A DNA stretch of 64,000 nt from Peribacillus deserti (GTDB lineage: Bacteria > Bacillota > Bacilli > Bacillales > DSM-1321): positions 1 to 64,000 of the forward strand of contig NZ_PGUY01000014.1 in NCBI RefSeq assembly GCF_002863585.1, written 5' to 3'. Of the stretch, positions 10,968 through 20,699 are shown piece by piece; position 1 is the stretch's first letter; every line of letters begins with the position of its first letter. Below the pieces are notes generated by a model. It did no database searches, was not told the DNA's origin, and was given only the letters and a program-made list of their open reading frames with translations. The translations under genes and the position numbers were made by a program.

Positions 10968-13223
10968 ATGGTAAAAAGAGCTAGAATCGTTGCCTTTTTT
11001 ATCTTGTTGCTTGCATTACTGGCAACTATAGGAACCACATCAAATGGGATATTAAAAAAGATAAATCTAGGTTTAGACCTACAGGGCGGCTTTGAGGTTT
11101 TATACCAGGTAAAGCCTGAGAAAGGCAAGAAAGTAACAGAGGCTACGCTGAAAAGCACCGCCAGTGCACTCGAAAAGCGTGTCAATGTATTAGGTGTGAG
11201 TGAACCTAATATCCAAATTGAAGGAAAAGACCGCATCCGTGTACAGCTGGCAGGTGTAAAAGACCAGGATAAAGCAAGGGAAATCCTGTCCACACAGGCT
11301 AAACTCACTTTCCGTGACTTCAATGATAAGGTTATGCTGAGCGGGGCGGATCTGAAAGCAAACGGAGCGAAGCAGTCTTTCTATGAAAATACTCCCGCTG
11401 TTGAAGTAACCCTAAAGGATGCAAATAAGTTTGGAGAAATCACAAAAACCATTTCTGGGATGCCGGCGCCTACCAATGTCTTGGCAATCTGGCTTGATTT
11501 TGAAGAAGGCAAAGATTCATTCCAGAAAACGGATACGCATGATAACATGATTTCTGCGCCTTCCGTTACAAAAGTCATTGATCAAAATACGGTGTTCATC
11601 ACAGGTAACTTCAAAATGGAAGAAGCCACTGAGCTTGCCAATCTTCTTAATGCAGGTGCACTTCCTGTTGAATTGGATGAAAAGTATTCAACTTCAGTTG
11701 GTGCCAAGTTTGGTGAAGAAGCGCTACATAAGACAATTGAAGCAGGGATAATCGGAATAGCAGCAATATTCTTATTCATGATGGCATATTACCGTTTCCC
11801 GGGCGTGCTTGCGGTCATAACACTTGCTGCTTACATTTACCTGACACTACTTGTATTCCAGTTAATGAATGGTGTATTGACGCTTCCGGGTCTTGCGGCA
11901 TTAGTGCTTGGAGTCGGGATCGCAGTTGATACCAACATCATCACCTATGAACGGATCAAAGATGAAATCAAGATAGGAAGGACGATTAAATCAGCATTCG
12001 CAGCTGGTAATAAGCATTCCTTTATCACCATTCTTGATGCCAATTTAACCACCTTGCTGGCAGCCGGAGTCCTTTTTGTTTTTGGGACAAGCTCTGTCAG
12101 AGGTTTTGCCACAATGTTAATCATTGCAATCCTTATAAGCTTCATTACCAATGTATTCTTCTCTAGAATATTGCTTGGATTATGGGTGCAAAGCGGATTC
12201 TTAAATAAAAAAGCCGGCTGGTTTGGAGTTAGAAAGAAAGACATTCATGATCTGAAAGACTCTGGTGATCCATTCAGCATGCCAACCAGATTTGATAGAA
12301 TTGACTTTGTGAAACATCGTAAAAAATTCTATATCTTCTCGGCAGCTATAACGGTGATCGGGATTGTGTTCCTCTTGGTGTTTAAGCTGAATCTTGCAAT
12401 CGATTTTACAAATGGAACCCGGATTGAAATCCCGGCAGATAAAAGTCTGACTGCGACTGAAATCGAGGAGGAGTTTAAGAGCCTTGATTTTGAAACAGAT
12501 GACGTCATTTTATCCGGAAATAATAACACCACAGCTGTAGCCAGATTGCAGGATGTCCTGACTAAGGAAGAAATCTCCAAAGTGAAAGACCACTTTGAAG
12601 ACAAATATGGTTCTGAGCCAGCTATAAGCACGGTATCACCAACAATTGGAAGGGAATTAGCTAAAAATGCCATTTATGCATTGTTAATTGCATCTGCAGG
12701 AATCATTATTTACGTGACCCTGCGCTATGAATGGAAGATGGCCTTCCCAGCCGTTCTGGCCCTATTGCATGATGCTTTCTTTATCATTACGGTCTTCAGT
12801 CTATTGCGTATGGAAGTAGATATCACCTTTATCGCTGCTGTATTGACGATCGTCGGGTATTCTATAAATGATACGATTGTTACTTTTGACCGGATAAGAG
12901 AAAATATGAAGAAGAAAAGAAAAATTAAAGACATCAAAGAACTTGAAGACATTGTTAACCTGAGCTTAAGACAGACGTTTGGACGTTCAGTTAACACTGT
13001 ATTAATGGTAATCATTCCTGTCATTGCCCTCTTGTTCTTTGGAAGCGGAACGCTGTTCAATTTCTCTTTCGCGTTACTATTGGGCTTGCTTTGCGGAGTT
13101 TATTCATCCCTATTTATTGCTTCCCAGATCTGGCTTGACCTTAAAGAAAAGGAAATTAAAGAAAAAGGCAGTCTTATCACTTATGTAGAAAAGAAAAAGA
13201 GCAGCTCTGAACCACAAGTATAA
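10968..13223 (+). CDS. secDF: fused protein translocase subunit SecDF
   Basis: A 751-residue fusion of SecD and SecF, the RND-type motor that uses proton flow to help pull proteins through SecYEG. The SecD half begins with a membrane segment and LGLDLQGGFEV, then the P1 domain and five segments including GVGIAVDTNIITYERIKDE. The SecF half starts at about residue 440 with LAIDFTNGTRIEI and ends with GYSINDTIVTFDRIREN and its membrane segments. ATG 10968 gives the family's usual N-terminus (VKRARIVAFF). A longer start at 10884 lacks homology. The fused form is typical of Bacillus. Confidence 0.96.
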   Translation: MVKRARIVAFFILLLALLATIGTTSNGILKKINLGLDLQGGFEVLYQVKPEKGKKVTEATLKSTASALEKRVNVLGVSEPNIQIEGKDRIRVQLAGVKDQDKAREILSTQAKLTFRDFNDKVMLSGADLKANGAKQSFYENTPAVEVTLKDANKFGEITKTISGMPAPTNVLAIWLDFEEGKDSFQKTDTHDNMISAPSVTKVIDQNTVFITGNFKMEEATELANLLNAGALPVELDEKYSTSVGAKFGEEALHKTIEAGIIGIAAIFLFMMAYYRFPGVLAVITLAAYIYLTLLVFQLMNGVLTLPGLAALVLGVGIAVDTNIITYERIKDEIKIGRTIKSAFAAGNKHSFITILDANLTTLLAAGVLFVFGTSSVRGFATMLIIAILISFITNVFFSRILLGLWVQSGFLNKKAGWFGVRKKDIHDLKDSGDPFSMPTRFDRIDFVKHRKKFYIFSAAITVIGIVFLLVFKLNLAIDFTNGTRIEIPADKSLTATEIEEEFKSLDFETDDVILSGNNNTTAVARLQDVLTKEEISKVKDHFEDKYGSEPAISTVSPTIGRELAKNAIYALLIASAGIIIYVTLRYEWKMAFPAVLALLHDAFFIITVFSLLRMEVDITFIAAVLTIVGYSINDTIVTFDRIRENMKKKRKIKDIKELEDIVNLSLRQTFGRSVNTVLMVIIPVIALLFFGSGTLFNFSFALLLGLLCGVYSSLFIASQIWLDLKEKEIKEKGSLITYVEKKKSSSEPQV

Positions 13224-13230
13224 TCATACG

Positions 13231-13268
13231 AAACCTGCAGATTGAGAAATCAGTCTGCAGGTTTTTTT
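13231..13268 (+). terminator. terminator of secDF
   Basis: An 11-bp perfect stem (AAACCTGCAGA/TCTGCAGGTTT), a 12-base loop and a run of seven T. It starts eight bases after the secDF stop codon. Confidence 0.92.
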
Positions 13269-13274
13269 ATTACT

Positions 13275-13570
13275 TGATAAGCATAAAAGTTGCTTGATGA
13301 GGAATTACCCTAAAGGGTAAACTAAGCTTGTGGATAAGGCATTACAATATGGAGCAGGCATGAAACATATGGGATAAACATAAATCCTATTTTAAAAGCA
13401 TATACTCGATAAGATAAGCATAAATCCCATTTGAAAAGCATATGCTTGATAAGATAAGCATACAATTCGGCAGGATAAGCATAAAACTAAATAACATAAG
13501 CATAAAGAAGGAAAACATAAGCATAACTGCCAAAAACCTAATCATAAAATACTGAAACATAAGCATAACC
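13275..13570. repeat. short-motif array A (core AAGCATAA, spacing about 20-21 bp)
   Basis: Degenerate, non-coding repeat array immediately after the secDF terminator. The core (A/G)ATAAGCATAA or a close variant occurs with its GCA at about 13281, 13378 (ACA variant), 13399, 13418, 13438, 13458, 13479, 13500, 13521, 13541 (TCA variant) and 13563. From 13378 on the steps are 19-22 bases. The bases between cores vary. The spacing is close to two turns of B-DNA. No reading frame is kept across it and there are no unique equal-length spacers, so it is not a CRISPR. Function unknown. Confidence 0.75.
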
Positions 13571-13729
13571 CCATCGGCTTATCCGATATTCGTTGTAAAA
13601 CACCTCCAAACCCCGCCAAAACCACCTCTTTATAAATGCCTATTGAACTGCAGAATAAAAAAAATGAGAAAAAATTATAATTCTTCTCAAAAAAACTCCT
13701 TTTTCTTATGAAAAGAACTCCAAGTTTTA

Positions 13730-14110
13730 TGCTGCACGACCGCAGAGACTGTACAAGCCAGCCAATTGCCACGTGTCGTGGGTGAACTTGGTAAATACGT
13801 CTATTCTTCTGTCTACGCAAGTCCTTCGTCAGCCAGCAAGTCTTTTTTACGGTGTTTGCCTTTTATAAGTGAAGGGTAAAATCATCCTTCACACCTTTCT
13901 CCGCATATCGCTGCCAGCTGCAAACTGCCACCCAGTCAGCCTGGGGGAGATCTCCAACTGCCTTGCTCCAGTCAGCAAGTCTTCTTTAACTGTGTCAGCC
14001 ATTCTAGTATTGTATATACCTAAAAATTATTAACACATTCCCCGCTCATCTCGTTCTCAGCAGCGAACTGCCACCCAGTCATCAAGCCTCTTTTATCAAT
14101 TATCCGCTTT
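13730..14110. repeat. imperfect repeats in the secDF-yrvD gap
   Basis: A second, different repeat set in the same gene-free stretch. A 16-base string AACTGCCACCCAGTCA occurs exactly at about 13921 and 14065. Related boxes CAGCCAGCAAGTCTTTTTT, CAGTCAGCAAGTCTTCTTT and CAGTCATCAAGCCTCTTTT occur near 13830, 13970 and 14075, so a unit of roughly 100-150 bases seems to have been duplicated and has decayed. No gene or known mobile element end is seen. Confidence 0.5.
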
Positions 14111-14273
14111 TCTAGGTAGACAGGCAGGCTCTAATAATCATTTGCATTTCTTGTTTTTGCAAAGTTTTTTTTAAAGAGGCCCCTTGTCCGGCTTTTCTTG
14201 TTCCAAGAGTTTTATCTATCGGAATTAGGGAAAATGAATTCATAGTCATACTGCTTGTAAAGGGGGAATTAAT

Positions 14274-14591
14274 ATGAAGGTACAATGGATGTTCATAATA
14301 GCTTTAGCCTTTGCTTTGCTTGTGTCTGCCTTTGCTGCTATAAATATTGAAAACGTCACGGTCGACTATTTCGCCGGCACCTCGAAGCTTCCTCTTATTG
14401 TTGTGATCCTAGGTTCAGCATTGATGGGGGGAGTTATCGTGGGATGCCTGGGCCTTCTTAAAGTATTTTCTTTGAGAAGGGATATTAGAAAACTAAAGAG
14501 AGACAGGGATGAAAAAGAAGTTCAGATTGAGCTCGCAGAACGTTCGATGGAAACAGATGTGCAGGGTGACCAAACATTGGATAGACCCTGA
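14274..14591 (+). CDS. LapA-domain membrane protein (YrvD-like)
   Basis: A 105-residue protein with two membrane segments (residues about 5-25 and 38-62) and a basic, coiled-coil-like cytoplasmic tail rich in Lys, Arg and Glu (SLRRDIRKLKRDRDEKE). This is the layout of the LapA/DUF1049 domain and of B. subtilis YrvD, which occupies the same place before recJ. The function in Gram-positives is unknown. SD AAGGGGGAAT lies just before ATG 14274. Confidence 0.8.
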   Translation: MKVQWMFIIALAFALLVSAFAAINIENVTVDYFAGTSKLPLIVVILGSALMGGVIVGCLGLLKVFSLRRDIRKLKRDRDEKEVQIELAERSMETDVQGDQTLDRP

Positions 14592-14604
14592 ATTCTAATA
14601 CACA

Positions 14605-14633
14605 TTGAAACCCCTTAGCCACTTTTGTATAAT
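14605..14633 (+). promoter_or_regulatory. sigma-A promoter for recJ-apt
   Basis: TTGAAA (14605-14610), 17 bases, then TATAAT (14628-14633) preceded by TTG. It lies 24 bases before the recJ start codon, giving a very short leader. Confidence 0.75.
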
Positions 14634-14657
14634 AAGGAAGGTTAAGGGGTGAATGGT

Positions 14658-17021
14658 ATGCTTAAATCAAAAACTCGCTGGATCGTAAATGAAACAGACA
14701 GCGAGATTATTAATGGACTAATTCAGCAGTTAAATATAACACCTCTAGTTGCAAAATTACTGGTGAACCGTGGGTTAACAAATACTGAATCTGCACGGTC
14801 TTTTTTATTTAATAGCGAAGAACCCTTTCACGATCCATTTCTCTTTGATGATATGGGACAGGCTGTCGATCGAATACATAGCGCGATAGCTAATAAGGAA
14901 AAGATATTAATTTTTGGTGACTACGATGCAGACGGTGTCAGCAGTACTTCTGTTTTGATGATTACATTGAAACAAATGGGCGCCGATGTAGATTATTACA
15001 TTCCAAATAGATTTACTGAAGGGTACGGACCTAACATCCCTGCATTTGAACAAGCTGTAAATAAAGGCTTCAGGCTGATAATCACTGTGGATACAGGTAT
15101 TTCTGCAGTGAAGGAAGCTGAATTTTTACAGAATGCAGGCGTTGATTATATTATTACAGACCATCATGAGCCGGGGGCCGAGCTTCCGGCTGCTCTGGCT
15201 ATTATTCATCCGAAGCTCCCGGGAAGCAATTATCCCTTTAAGGATCTGGCGGGAGTCGGGGTAGCCTTTAAATTGGCCCATGCCCTGAAGGGAGAGCTTC
15301 CTGAAGAGCTCTTAGATATTGCTTCTATCGGAACAATTGCCGATCTGGTTCCGCTTTTTGGAGAGAACAGGCTGATTGCAGCGAAAGGTATCCAAAAGCT
15401 GAGACAAACAAACCGGCCAGGATTCCTGGCGATGTTCAAGAAGGCTAATATTAAACAAAGTGAGATTAATGAAGAATCAATCGGCTTTGGTCTTGCACCT
15501 AGAATCAATGCAGCTGGCAGGCTTGACAGTGCATACCCTGCAGTGGAGCTGCTGCTGTCGGATGACAGTGGAGAGGCTGAGTCCCTTGCTGCTGAAATAG
15601 ATGCGATGAATAAAGAACGGCAGAAAATTGTGAGCGAGACTGTTGAGCAGGCAGTCCGGGAAGTCGAAGAATACTATCCGCCTGAAAGCAATGGAATTCT
15701 TGTGATTGGAAAAGAAGGATGGAATCCGGGAATCGTCGGAATAGTAGCTTCGAAGCTTGTAGATAAATTTTACCGGCCTGCGATCGTTCTGAGTTTTGAT
15801 CAAGAGAAAGGTATTGCCAAGGGATCTGCAAGAAGCATCGAAGGCTTTGACTTGTTTGCTAATTTATCTAAGTGCCGCGACATCCTTCCCCATTTTGGAG
15901 GCCATCCAATGGCTGCAGGAATGACACTCGCGCTTGGTGACGTGGAAGAACTAAGAACAAGGCTGAATAAGCTGGCGGGTGAACAGCTGTCGGAAGAGGA
16001 TTTCACTCCGATCACAAAGCTCGACAGCAGGATTACACTAGAAGAAATCACGCTTCCCGCGATTGAGGAATTGCAGATGCTCGCACCTTTTGGAATGGGC
16101 AATCCAAAACCGCGTATATTAATTGAATCAGTTCCAATGAATTCTATAAAAAAAATTGGCGCCGATCAAAGCCATCTTAAAATTATCCTTGATAATGGGT
16201 CTGCGGCACTGGACGGAGTAGGCTTTGGACTCGGGGTCCACTATGATCATATTTCTCCGTATTCCAGGGTATCGGTAATCGGGGAGCTTTCCATCAATGA
16301 GTGGAATAATGTCAGAAAGCCCCAGATTTTTCTGGCTGATCTGTCTGTATCCGAGTGGCAGCTGTTTGACTGCCGGGGAGTCCGCCCAGCTTCTAAATGG
16401 CTTTCCCATATTCCCGAGAGCACATTACATGTTATTGTGTTTAATGAGAATACATTAGACAGTTTTAATGAGGATTTAAAGAACAAGACGGTTCTTTTTG
16501 ATGGGAGCCATGATAACATGGAATTCCTGGATGGCAAAAACATCGTTCTATTTGATATGCCGAAAAGCAGTGCCGTTCTTGAAAAATTACTAAAGGGCCG
16601 CCGGCCGGAACGGATTTATGCACATTTCCACCAAGAGCAGAGCCATTTTTTCAGCACCAGGCCGACCAGGGAGCATTTTAAATGGTATTATGCATTCCTC
16701 TCTAAAAGAGGAACATTCGATTTGAAAACACATGGCGATCAATTGGCAAAATACAGAGGCTGGACGAAAGCAACCGTTGAATTTATGTCACAGGTGTTTT
16801 TTGAATTAGAATTTGTTAGAATAGACAATGGATTGATTACACTAAATAAGAATGTGAATAAACGGGAATTGAGCGATTCAGATACATATCGCCAAAAGCA
16901 GGAGCAATTTGAATTAGAACAGGAATTGCTTTATTCCTCTTACCGTGAATTATATGATAAGTTTAATCAATTAATAGAAGAAACCGCAGTCCTTGAGGAG
17001 GATCATAAACAATGGATTTAA
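14658..17021 (+). CDS. recJ: single-stranded-DNA-specific exonuclease RecJ
   Basis: A 787-residue DHH-family 5'-to-3' single-strand exonuclease used in recombination and mismatch repair. Motif I is [10 protein letters not shown], motif III is ITDHHEPG, the DHHA1 domain holds [11 protein letters not shown], and an OB domain follows ([12 protein letters not shown]). The about 200-residue C-terminal extension is typical of Bacillus RecJ. ATG 14658 is preceded by AAGGGGTG and agrees with the B. subtilis N-terminus (MLKSKTRW). The stop overlaps the apt start by 10 bases, so recJ and apt are translationally coupled. Confidence 0.95.
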   Translation: MLKSKTRWIVNETDSEIINGLIQQLNITPLVAKLLVNRGLTNTESARSFLFNSEEPFHDPFLFDDMGQAVDRIHSAIANKEKILIFGDYDADGVSSTSVLMITLKQMGADVDYYIPNRFTEGYGPNIPAFEQAVNKGFRLIITVDTGISAVKEAEFLQNAGVDYIITDHHEPGAELPAALAIIHPKLPGSNYPFKDLAGVGVAFKLAHALKGELPEELLDIASIGTIADLVPLFGENRLIAAKGIQKLRQTNRPGFLAMFKKANIKQSEINEESIGFGLAPRINAAGRLDSAYPAVELLLSDDSGEAESLAAEIDAMNKERQKIVSETVEQAVREVEEYYPPESNGILVIGKEGWNPGIVGIVASKLVDKFYRPAIVLSFDQEKGIAKGSARSIEGFDLFANLSKCRDILPHFGGHPMAAGMTLALGDVEELRTRLNKLAGEQLSEEDFTPITKLDSRITLEEITLPAIEELQMLAPFGMGNPKPRILIESVPMNSIKKIGADQSHLKIILDNGSAALDGVGFGLGVHYDHISPYSRVSVIGELSINEWNNVRKPQIFLADLSVSEWQLFDCRGVRPASKWLSHIPESTLHVIVFNENTLDSFNEDLKNKTVLFDGSHDNMEFLDGKNIVLFDMPKSSAVLEKLLKGRRPERIYAHFHQEQSHFFSTRPTREHFKWYYAFLSKRGTFDLKTHGDQLAKYRGWTKATVEFMSQVFFELEFVRIDNGLITLNKNVNKRELSDSDTYRQKQEQFELEQELLYSSYRELYDKFNQLIEETAVLEEDHKQWI

Positions 17022-17524
17022 AGCAATATATTACAATCGTTCCAGATTGGCCAAAACCAGGAATTAAGTTTAAAGATATAACTACTCTTATGGATAATGG
17101 CGAAGCGTACAAGTACGCAACAGACCAGATCGTGGAGTATGCCCGGGAAAGGCAGATCGATGTAGTAGTGGGTCCTGAAGCTAGGGGCTTTATCATCGGG
17201 TGTCCGGTGGCTTATGCGATGGGAGTTGGCTTTGCTCCTGTGAGAAAAGAAGGAAAGCTGCCTCGCGAAACCATTAAAATGCAGTATGGCCTTGAATATG
17301 GAAAAGACGTACTCACTATTCATAAAGATGCAATCAAGCCTGGACAGCGTGTTTTGATTACGGATGATCTCCTGGCAACTGGAGGTACTATTGAAGCTAC
17401 GATTAAATTGGTAGAGGAGCTTGGCGGCGTTGTAGCTGGAATAGCTTTCCTTATTGAACTTTCTTACCTTGATGGAAGAAACAAGTTAAACGACTATGAT
17501 ATTTTAACTCTTATGACATATTAA
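17012..17524 (+). CDS. apt: adenine phosphoribosyltransferase
   Basis: A 170-residue enzyme that turns adenine and PRPP into AMP. The signature [14 protein letters not shown] is the PRPP-binding loop, and the substrate hood [15 protein letters not shown] and the KDITTLM segment are also present. Start ATG 17012 lies inside the recJ stop region and has an SD TTGAGGAGG. The recJ-apt-relA order is shared with other Bacilli. A strong terminator directly follows, so relA is a separate unit. Confidence 0.96.
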   Translation: MDLKQYITIVPDWPKPGIKFKDITTLMDNGEAYKYATDQIVEYARERQIDVVVGPEARGFIIGCPVAYAMGVGFAPVRKEGKLPRETIKMQYGLEYGKDVLTIHKDAIKPGQRVLITDDLLATGGTIEATIKLVEELGGVVAGIAFLIELSYLDGRNKLNDYDILTLMTY

Positions 17525-17537
17525 TTACAAAAAATGT

Positions 17538-17573
17538 AAAGGCACTCTATTAGCAAATAGAGTGCCTTTTCTG
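17538..17573 (+). terminator. terminator of recJ-apt
   Basis: A 13-bp stem (AAAGGCACTCTAT/ATAGAGTGCCTTT) with a short loop and trailing T-run. It separates apt from relA. Confidence 0.92.
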
Positions 17574-17672
17574 TTAAAATGATAAGATATACACTTATTG
17601 GTCAAAAAATGTCCGAATTTGACAGGGAAATTATGAGAAGAATGGCAAAACCGGTTATTTCCCCTTTACAGA

Positions 17673-17702
17673 TTGAACTTTTACTTTGATAATAGTTACA
17701 AT
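17673..17702 (+). promoter_or_regulatory. possible sigma-A promoter for relA
   Basis: TTGAAC (17673-17678), 18 bases, TACAAT (17697-17702), about 95 bases before the relA start. Reasonable but not strong. A TTGACA at 17619-17624 has no matching -10. Confidence 0.45.
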
Positions 17703-17794
17703 CAGAAAAAATAAATTCAAACCAGATTTTCGAAATGGAATATACTACAACTTATCTTTGTGCGGATAATTCTTATATATAAAAAGGTGATTGA

Positions 17795-19990
17795 ATGGCA
17801 AATGAACAAATATTAAGTGCAGATCAGGTAATTCAGAAAGCAAAGGAATACCTAGGCGCTGAAGATGTCGAATTTTTGGAAAAAGCCTTTAGATACGCTG
17901 AAAACGCTCATAAAACCCAATTCCGTAAATCAGGTGAACCATACATTATCCATCCGGTACAAGTAGCAGGCATTTTAGCAGATTTGCAAATGGATGCGTC
18001 TACTATAGCTGCCGGTTTTTTGCATGATGTGGTGGAGGATACAGAGGTAACTTTAGATGACCTTAAAGCAGCCTTTGGCAAAGAAACAGCCATGCTGGTT
18101 GACGGAGTTACGAAGCTGGGGAAAATTAAATATAAGTCCCAGGAAGAACAACAGGCAGAAAACCACAGGAAAATGTTTGTAGCAATGGCCCAGGACATTA
18201 GAGTGATCCTGATTAAACTTGCAGACAGGCTGCATAATATGCGGACCCTTAAACATCTGCCGCTGGAAAAGCAGCGCCGGATCTCCAATGAAACACTTGA
18301 AATATTTGCTCCGCTGGCACACCGTCTGGGGATTTCAAAAGTTAAATGGGAGCTTGAAGACACCGCATTACGATATTTGAATCCTCAGCAATATTACCGG
18401 ATTGTTAATTTAATGAAGAAAAAACGCGCTGAGCGTGAAGAATATCTCGATGACGTTATAGAAGAAGTGCGGTCCCAGGTAACGGATGTAAATATCCATG
18501 CTGAAATTTCAGGCCGGCCGAAGTATATATACAGTATATATCGTAAAATGGCCCTGCAGAATAAGCAGTTTAGTGAGATTTATGATCTGCTGGCAGTCCG
18601 GATTGTTGTGAACAATATTAAAGACTGCTATGCAGTACTCGGGATTATCCACACATGCTGGAAGCCAATGCCCGGCCGTTTCAAAGACTATATTGCCATG
18701 CCCAAACCCAACATGTATCAATCGCTTCACAGAACTGTCATAGGGCCTAAGGGAGACCCTCTTGAAGTCCAGATCCGTACAACAGAAATGCACCGTATAG
18801 CGGAATTCGGGATCGCTGCCCACTGGGCATACAAGGAAGACAAAAAAGCAGATTCACCTTCACAGCTTGGCAATAAACTAAGCTGGTTCCGAGAAATCCT
18901 GGAATTCCAGAATGATGCAACGAATGCAGAGGAATTCATGGAAGGCCTGAAAATCGATTTATTTTCCGATATGGTTTATGTATTCACCCCTAAAGGAGAT
19001 GTTATAGAGCTTCCTTCAGGGTCCGTTCCAATTGATTTCTCCTACAGAATTCACTCGGAAATCGGGAATAAAACGATTGGTGCGAAGGTCAATGGGAAGA
19101 TGGTCACTCTTGATTATAAGCTTAAAACAGGGGACATCATTGAAATTTTAACTTCTAAGCATTCATATGGACCGAGCCAGGATTGGCTTAAGCTTGCCCA
19201 GACCTCCCAGGCCAAGAACAAAATCCGTCAGTTCTTTAAGAAACAAAGACGAGATGAAAACCTTGAAAAAGGAAAAGAGCTAGTAGAAAAAGAAATCCGC
19301 AATATGGATTTTGATTTGAAAGAAATTTTGACACAAGACAATATTAGAAGAGTTGCTGACAAGTTTAATTTCTCTAATGAGGAAGATATGTATGCTGCAG
19401 TAGGGTATAACGGCATAACTGCCGCTCAGATCGCAAACCGCCTTACTGAAAAATGGCGCAAACAAAAAGAGAAAGAACAGGAAACAACCATTAAAGAATC
19501 AGTAGCTGATCTTAAAACGTTCCCTAATTACAGGAAAAAGGAATCCGGTGTCAGGGTCCGTGATATTGATAATCTTTTAATCCGTCTGTCCAGATGCTGC
19601 AACCCTGTACCTGGAGACGATATTGTCGGCTTCATTACAAAGGGAAGAGGAGTTTCAGTCCATCGATCCGACTGTACAAATCTTCAGAGTGAAGAAGCGG
19701 AAGACCGCTTAATACCAGTTGAATGGGAAGGCGGCCTGAATGACCACAAAGAGTACAATGTGGATATTGAGATAAACGGCTATGATAGAAGCGGTTTATT
19801 GAATGAGGTCTTGCAGGCAGTAAATGAAACTAAGACCAATATATCTGCAGTGTCTGGCAAATCAGACCGGAATAAAGTGGCTACCATCCATATGTCCATT
19901 TCCATAAACAATGTGAATCATCTGCAGAGGGTTGTCGAAAGAATCAAACAAATTCACGACATTTATGCCGTTCGAAGAATTATGAATTAA
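17795..19990 (+). CDS. relA: bifunctional (p)ppGpp synthetase/hydrolase Rel
   Basis: The 731-residue long RSH enzyme that makes and breaks the stringent-response alarmones. Domains in order: HD hydrolase ([10 protein letters not shown], His77-Asp78), synthetase ([18 protein letters not shown] and [20 protein letters not shown]), TGS (about 395-455, [15 protein letters not shown]), a zinc-finger-like region with [12 protein letters not shown], and the C-terminal ACT domain. Both active sites look intact. SD AAAAGGTGAT precedes ATG 17795. dtd follows after 21 bases, an arrangement common in Firmicutes. Confidence 0.96.
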   Translation: MANEQILSADQVIQKAKEYLGAEDVEFLEKAFRYAENAHKTQFRKSGEPYIIHPVQVAGILADLQMDASTIAAGFLHDVVEDTEVTLDDLKAAFGKETAMLVDGVTKLGKIKYKSQEEQQAENHRKMFVAMAQDIRVILIKLADRLHNMRTLKHLPLEKQRRISNETLEIFAPLAHRLGISKVKWELEDTALRYLNPQQYYRIVNLMKKKRAEREEYLDDVIEEVRSQVTDVNIHAEISGRPKYIYSIYRKMALQNKQFSEIYDLLAVRIVVNNIKDCYAVLGIIHTCWKPMPGRFKDYIAMPKPNMYQSLHRTVIGPKGDPLEVQIRTTEMHRIAEFGIAAHWAYKEDKKADSPSQLGNKLSWFREILEFQNDATNAEEFMEGLKIDLFSDMVYVFTPKGDVIELPSGSVPIDFSYRIHSEIGNKTIGAKVNGKMVTLDYKLKTGDIIEILTSKHSYGPSQDWLKLAQTSQAKNKIRQFFKKQRRDENLEKGKELVEKEIRNMDFDLKEILTQDNIRRVADKFNFSNEEDMYAAVGYNGITAAQIANRLTEKWRKQKEKEQETTIKESVADLKTFPNYRKKESGVRVRDIDNLLIRLSRCCNPVPGDDIVGFITKGRGVSVHRSDCTNLQSEEAEDRLIPVEWEGGLNDHKEYNVDIEINGYDRSGLLNEVLQAVNETKTNISAVSGKSDRNKVATIHMSISINNVNHLQRVVERIKQIHDIYAVRRIMN

Positions 19991-20011
19991 AGATGAAGAA
20001 GGAAGAGATGT

Positions 20012-20458
20012 ATGAGAGTCGTTTTACAGCGTTCCGGAAAAGCGTCTGTCAAAGTAAATGACAGGATAATCGGCCAAATAGATAGAGGCCTGGTCCTCCT
20101 TGTCGGGGTTACTCACGACGATACAGAGGAGGACGCAGTCTATCTTGCAGAAAAGATCGGAAATCTCCGTATTTTTGAGGATGAGAATGAAAAGATGAAT
20201 CTTTCCCTCAACGATGCGGGAGGTTCGATTCTTTCTGTTTCACAGTTCACTTTATATGGAGACTGCCGTAAAGGCAGAAGGCCAAACTTCATGGCTGCGG
20301 CAAAACCTGATACCGCAAATAGGTTATATGAGAAGTTTAACGCGAAGCTTCGGGAAAATGGTTTTACAGTCGAAACAGGTGAATTCGGAGCAATGATGGA
20401 AGTGAGCCTGGTCAACGACGGCCCGGTAACATTGATTGTTGATAGTAAAGAAAGATAG
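20012..20458 (+). CDS. dtd: D-aminoacyl-tRNA deacylase
   Basis: A 148-residue enzyme that removes D-amino acids and glycine wrongly attached to tRNA. It shows the family's two motifs: [19 protein letters not shown] with the catalytic-pocket SQFTL, and the cross-subunit Gly-Pro motif NDGPVT near the C-terminus. The length is standard. It is co-transcribed with relA and followed by a terminator. Confidence 0.95.
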   Translation: MRVVLQRSGKASVKVNDRIIGQIDRGLVLLVGVTHDDTEEDAVYLAEKIGNLRIFEDENEKMNLSLNDAGGSILSVSQFTLYGDCRKGRRPNFMAAAKPDTANRLYEKFNAKLRENGFTVETGEFGAMMEVSLVNDGPVTLIVDSKER

Positions 20459-20468
20459 ATTGTGTAAG

Positions 20469-20496
20469 GCCAGGTTCTTTAGGGGACCTGGCTTTT
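20469..20496 (+). terminator. terminator of relA-dtd
   Basis: A 7-bp stem GCCAGGT/ACCTGGC extended by a G-T and a G-C pair, with a short loop and TTTT. It lies 10 bases after the dtd stop. Confidence 0.8.
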
Positions 20497-20559
20497 CGTA
20501 TGGTGAAGAGTCCATCCCGAAAAAGTAATAGGACACCATTTCTCTTAGTCTTTGAAATA

Positions 20560-20680
20560 GGCTGTTTTTGCAAACTCGGCTGCTACCTGAAAAAGAGGTT
20601 GATTGGAGCGCAAGGCATGCTCGCTTTCCGCGGGGCGGTGAGCCTCCTCCTCTTCACTAGCGGGGTCTCACCTGACTCGA
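20560..20680. repeat. dispersed GC-rich repeat, copy 1
   Basis: A stretch of about 120 bases with a GC-rich core (TCGCTTTCCGCGGGGCGG). The reverse complement of 36591-36713 lines up with it over most of its length: shared blocks GGCTGTTTT-GCAAACT, GGTTGATTGGA, TGCTCGCTT-CCGCGGGGCGG, GAGCCTCCTC and GGGGTCT-ACCTGA. Such intergenic repeats occur in other Bacillaceae as I remember them. No protein is encoded. It lies just past the 3' ends of the converging dtd and amidase genes. Confidence 0.75.
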
Positions 20681-20699
20681 CCGGCTGCAGCCAGCACGC

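Noticed and set aside
13542-13820. 92-codon minus-strand frame in the secDF-yrvD gap
   Set aside because: It runs through array A into a repeat region, with low-complexity content, no supporting ribosome site and no recognisable family.
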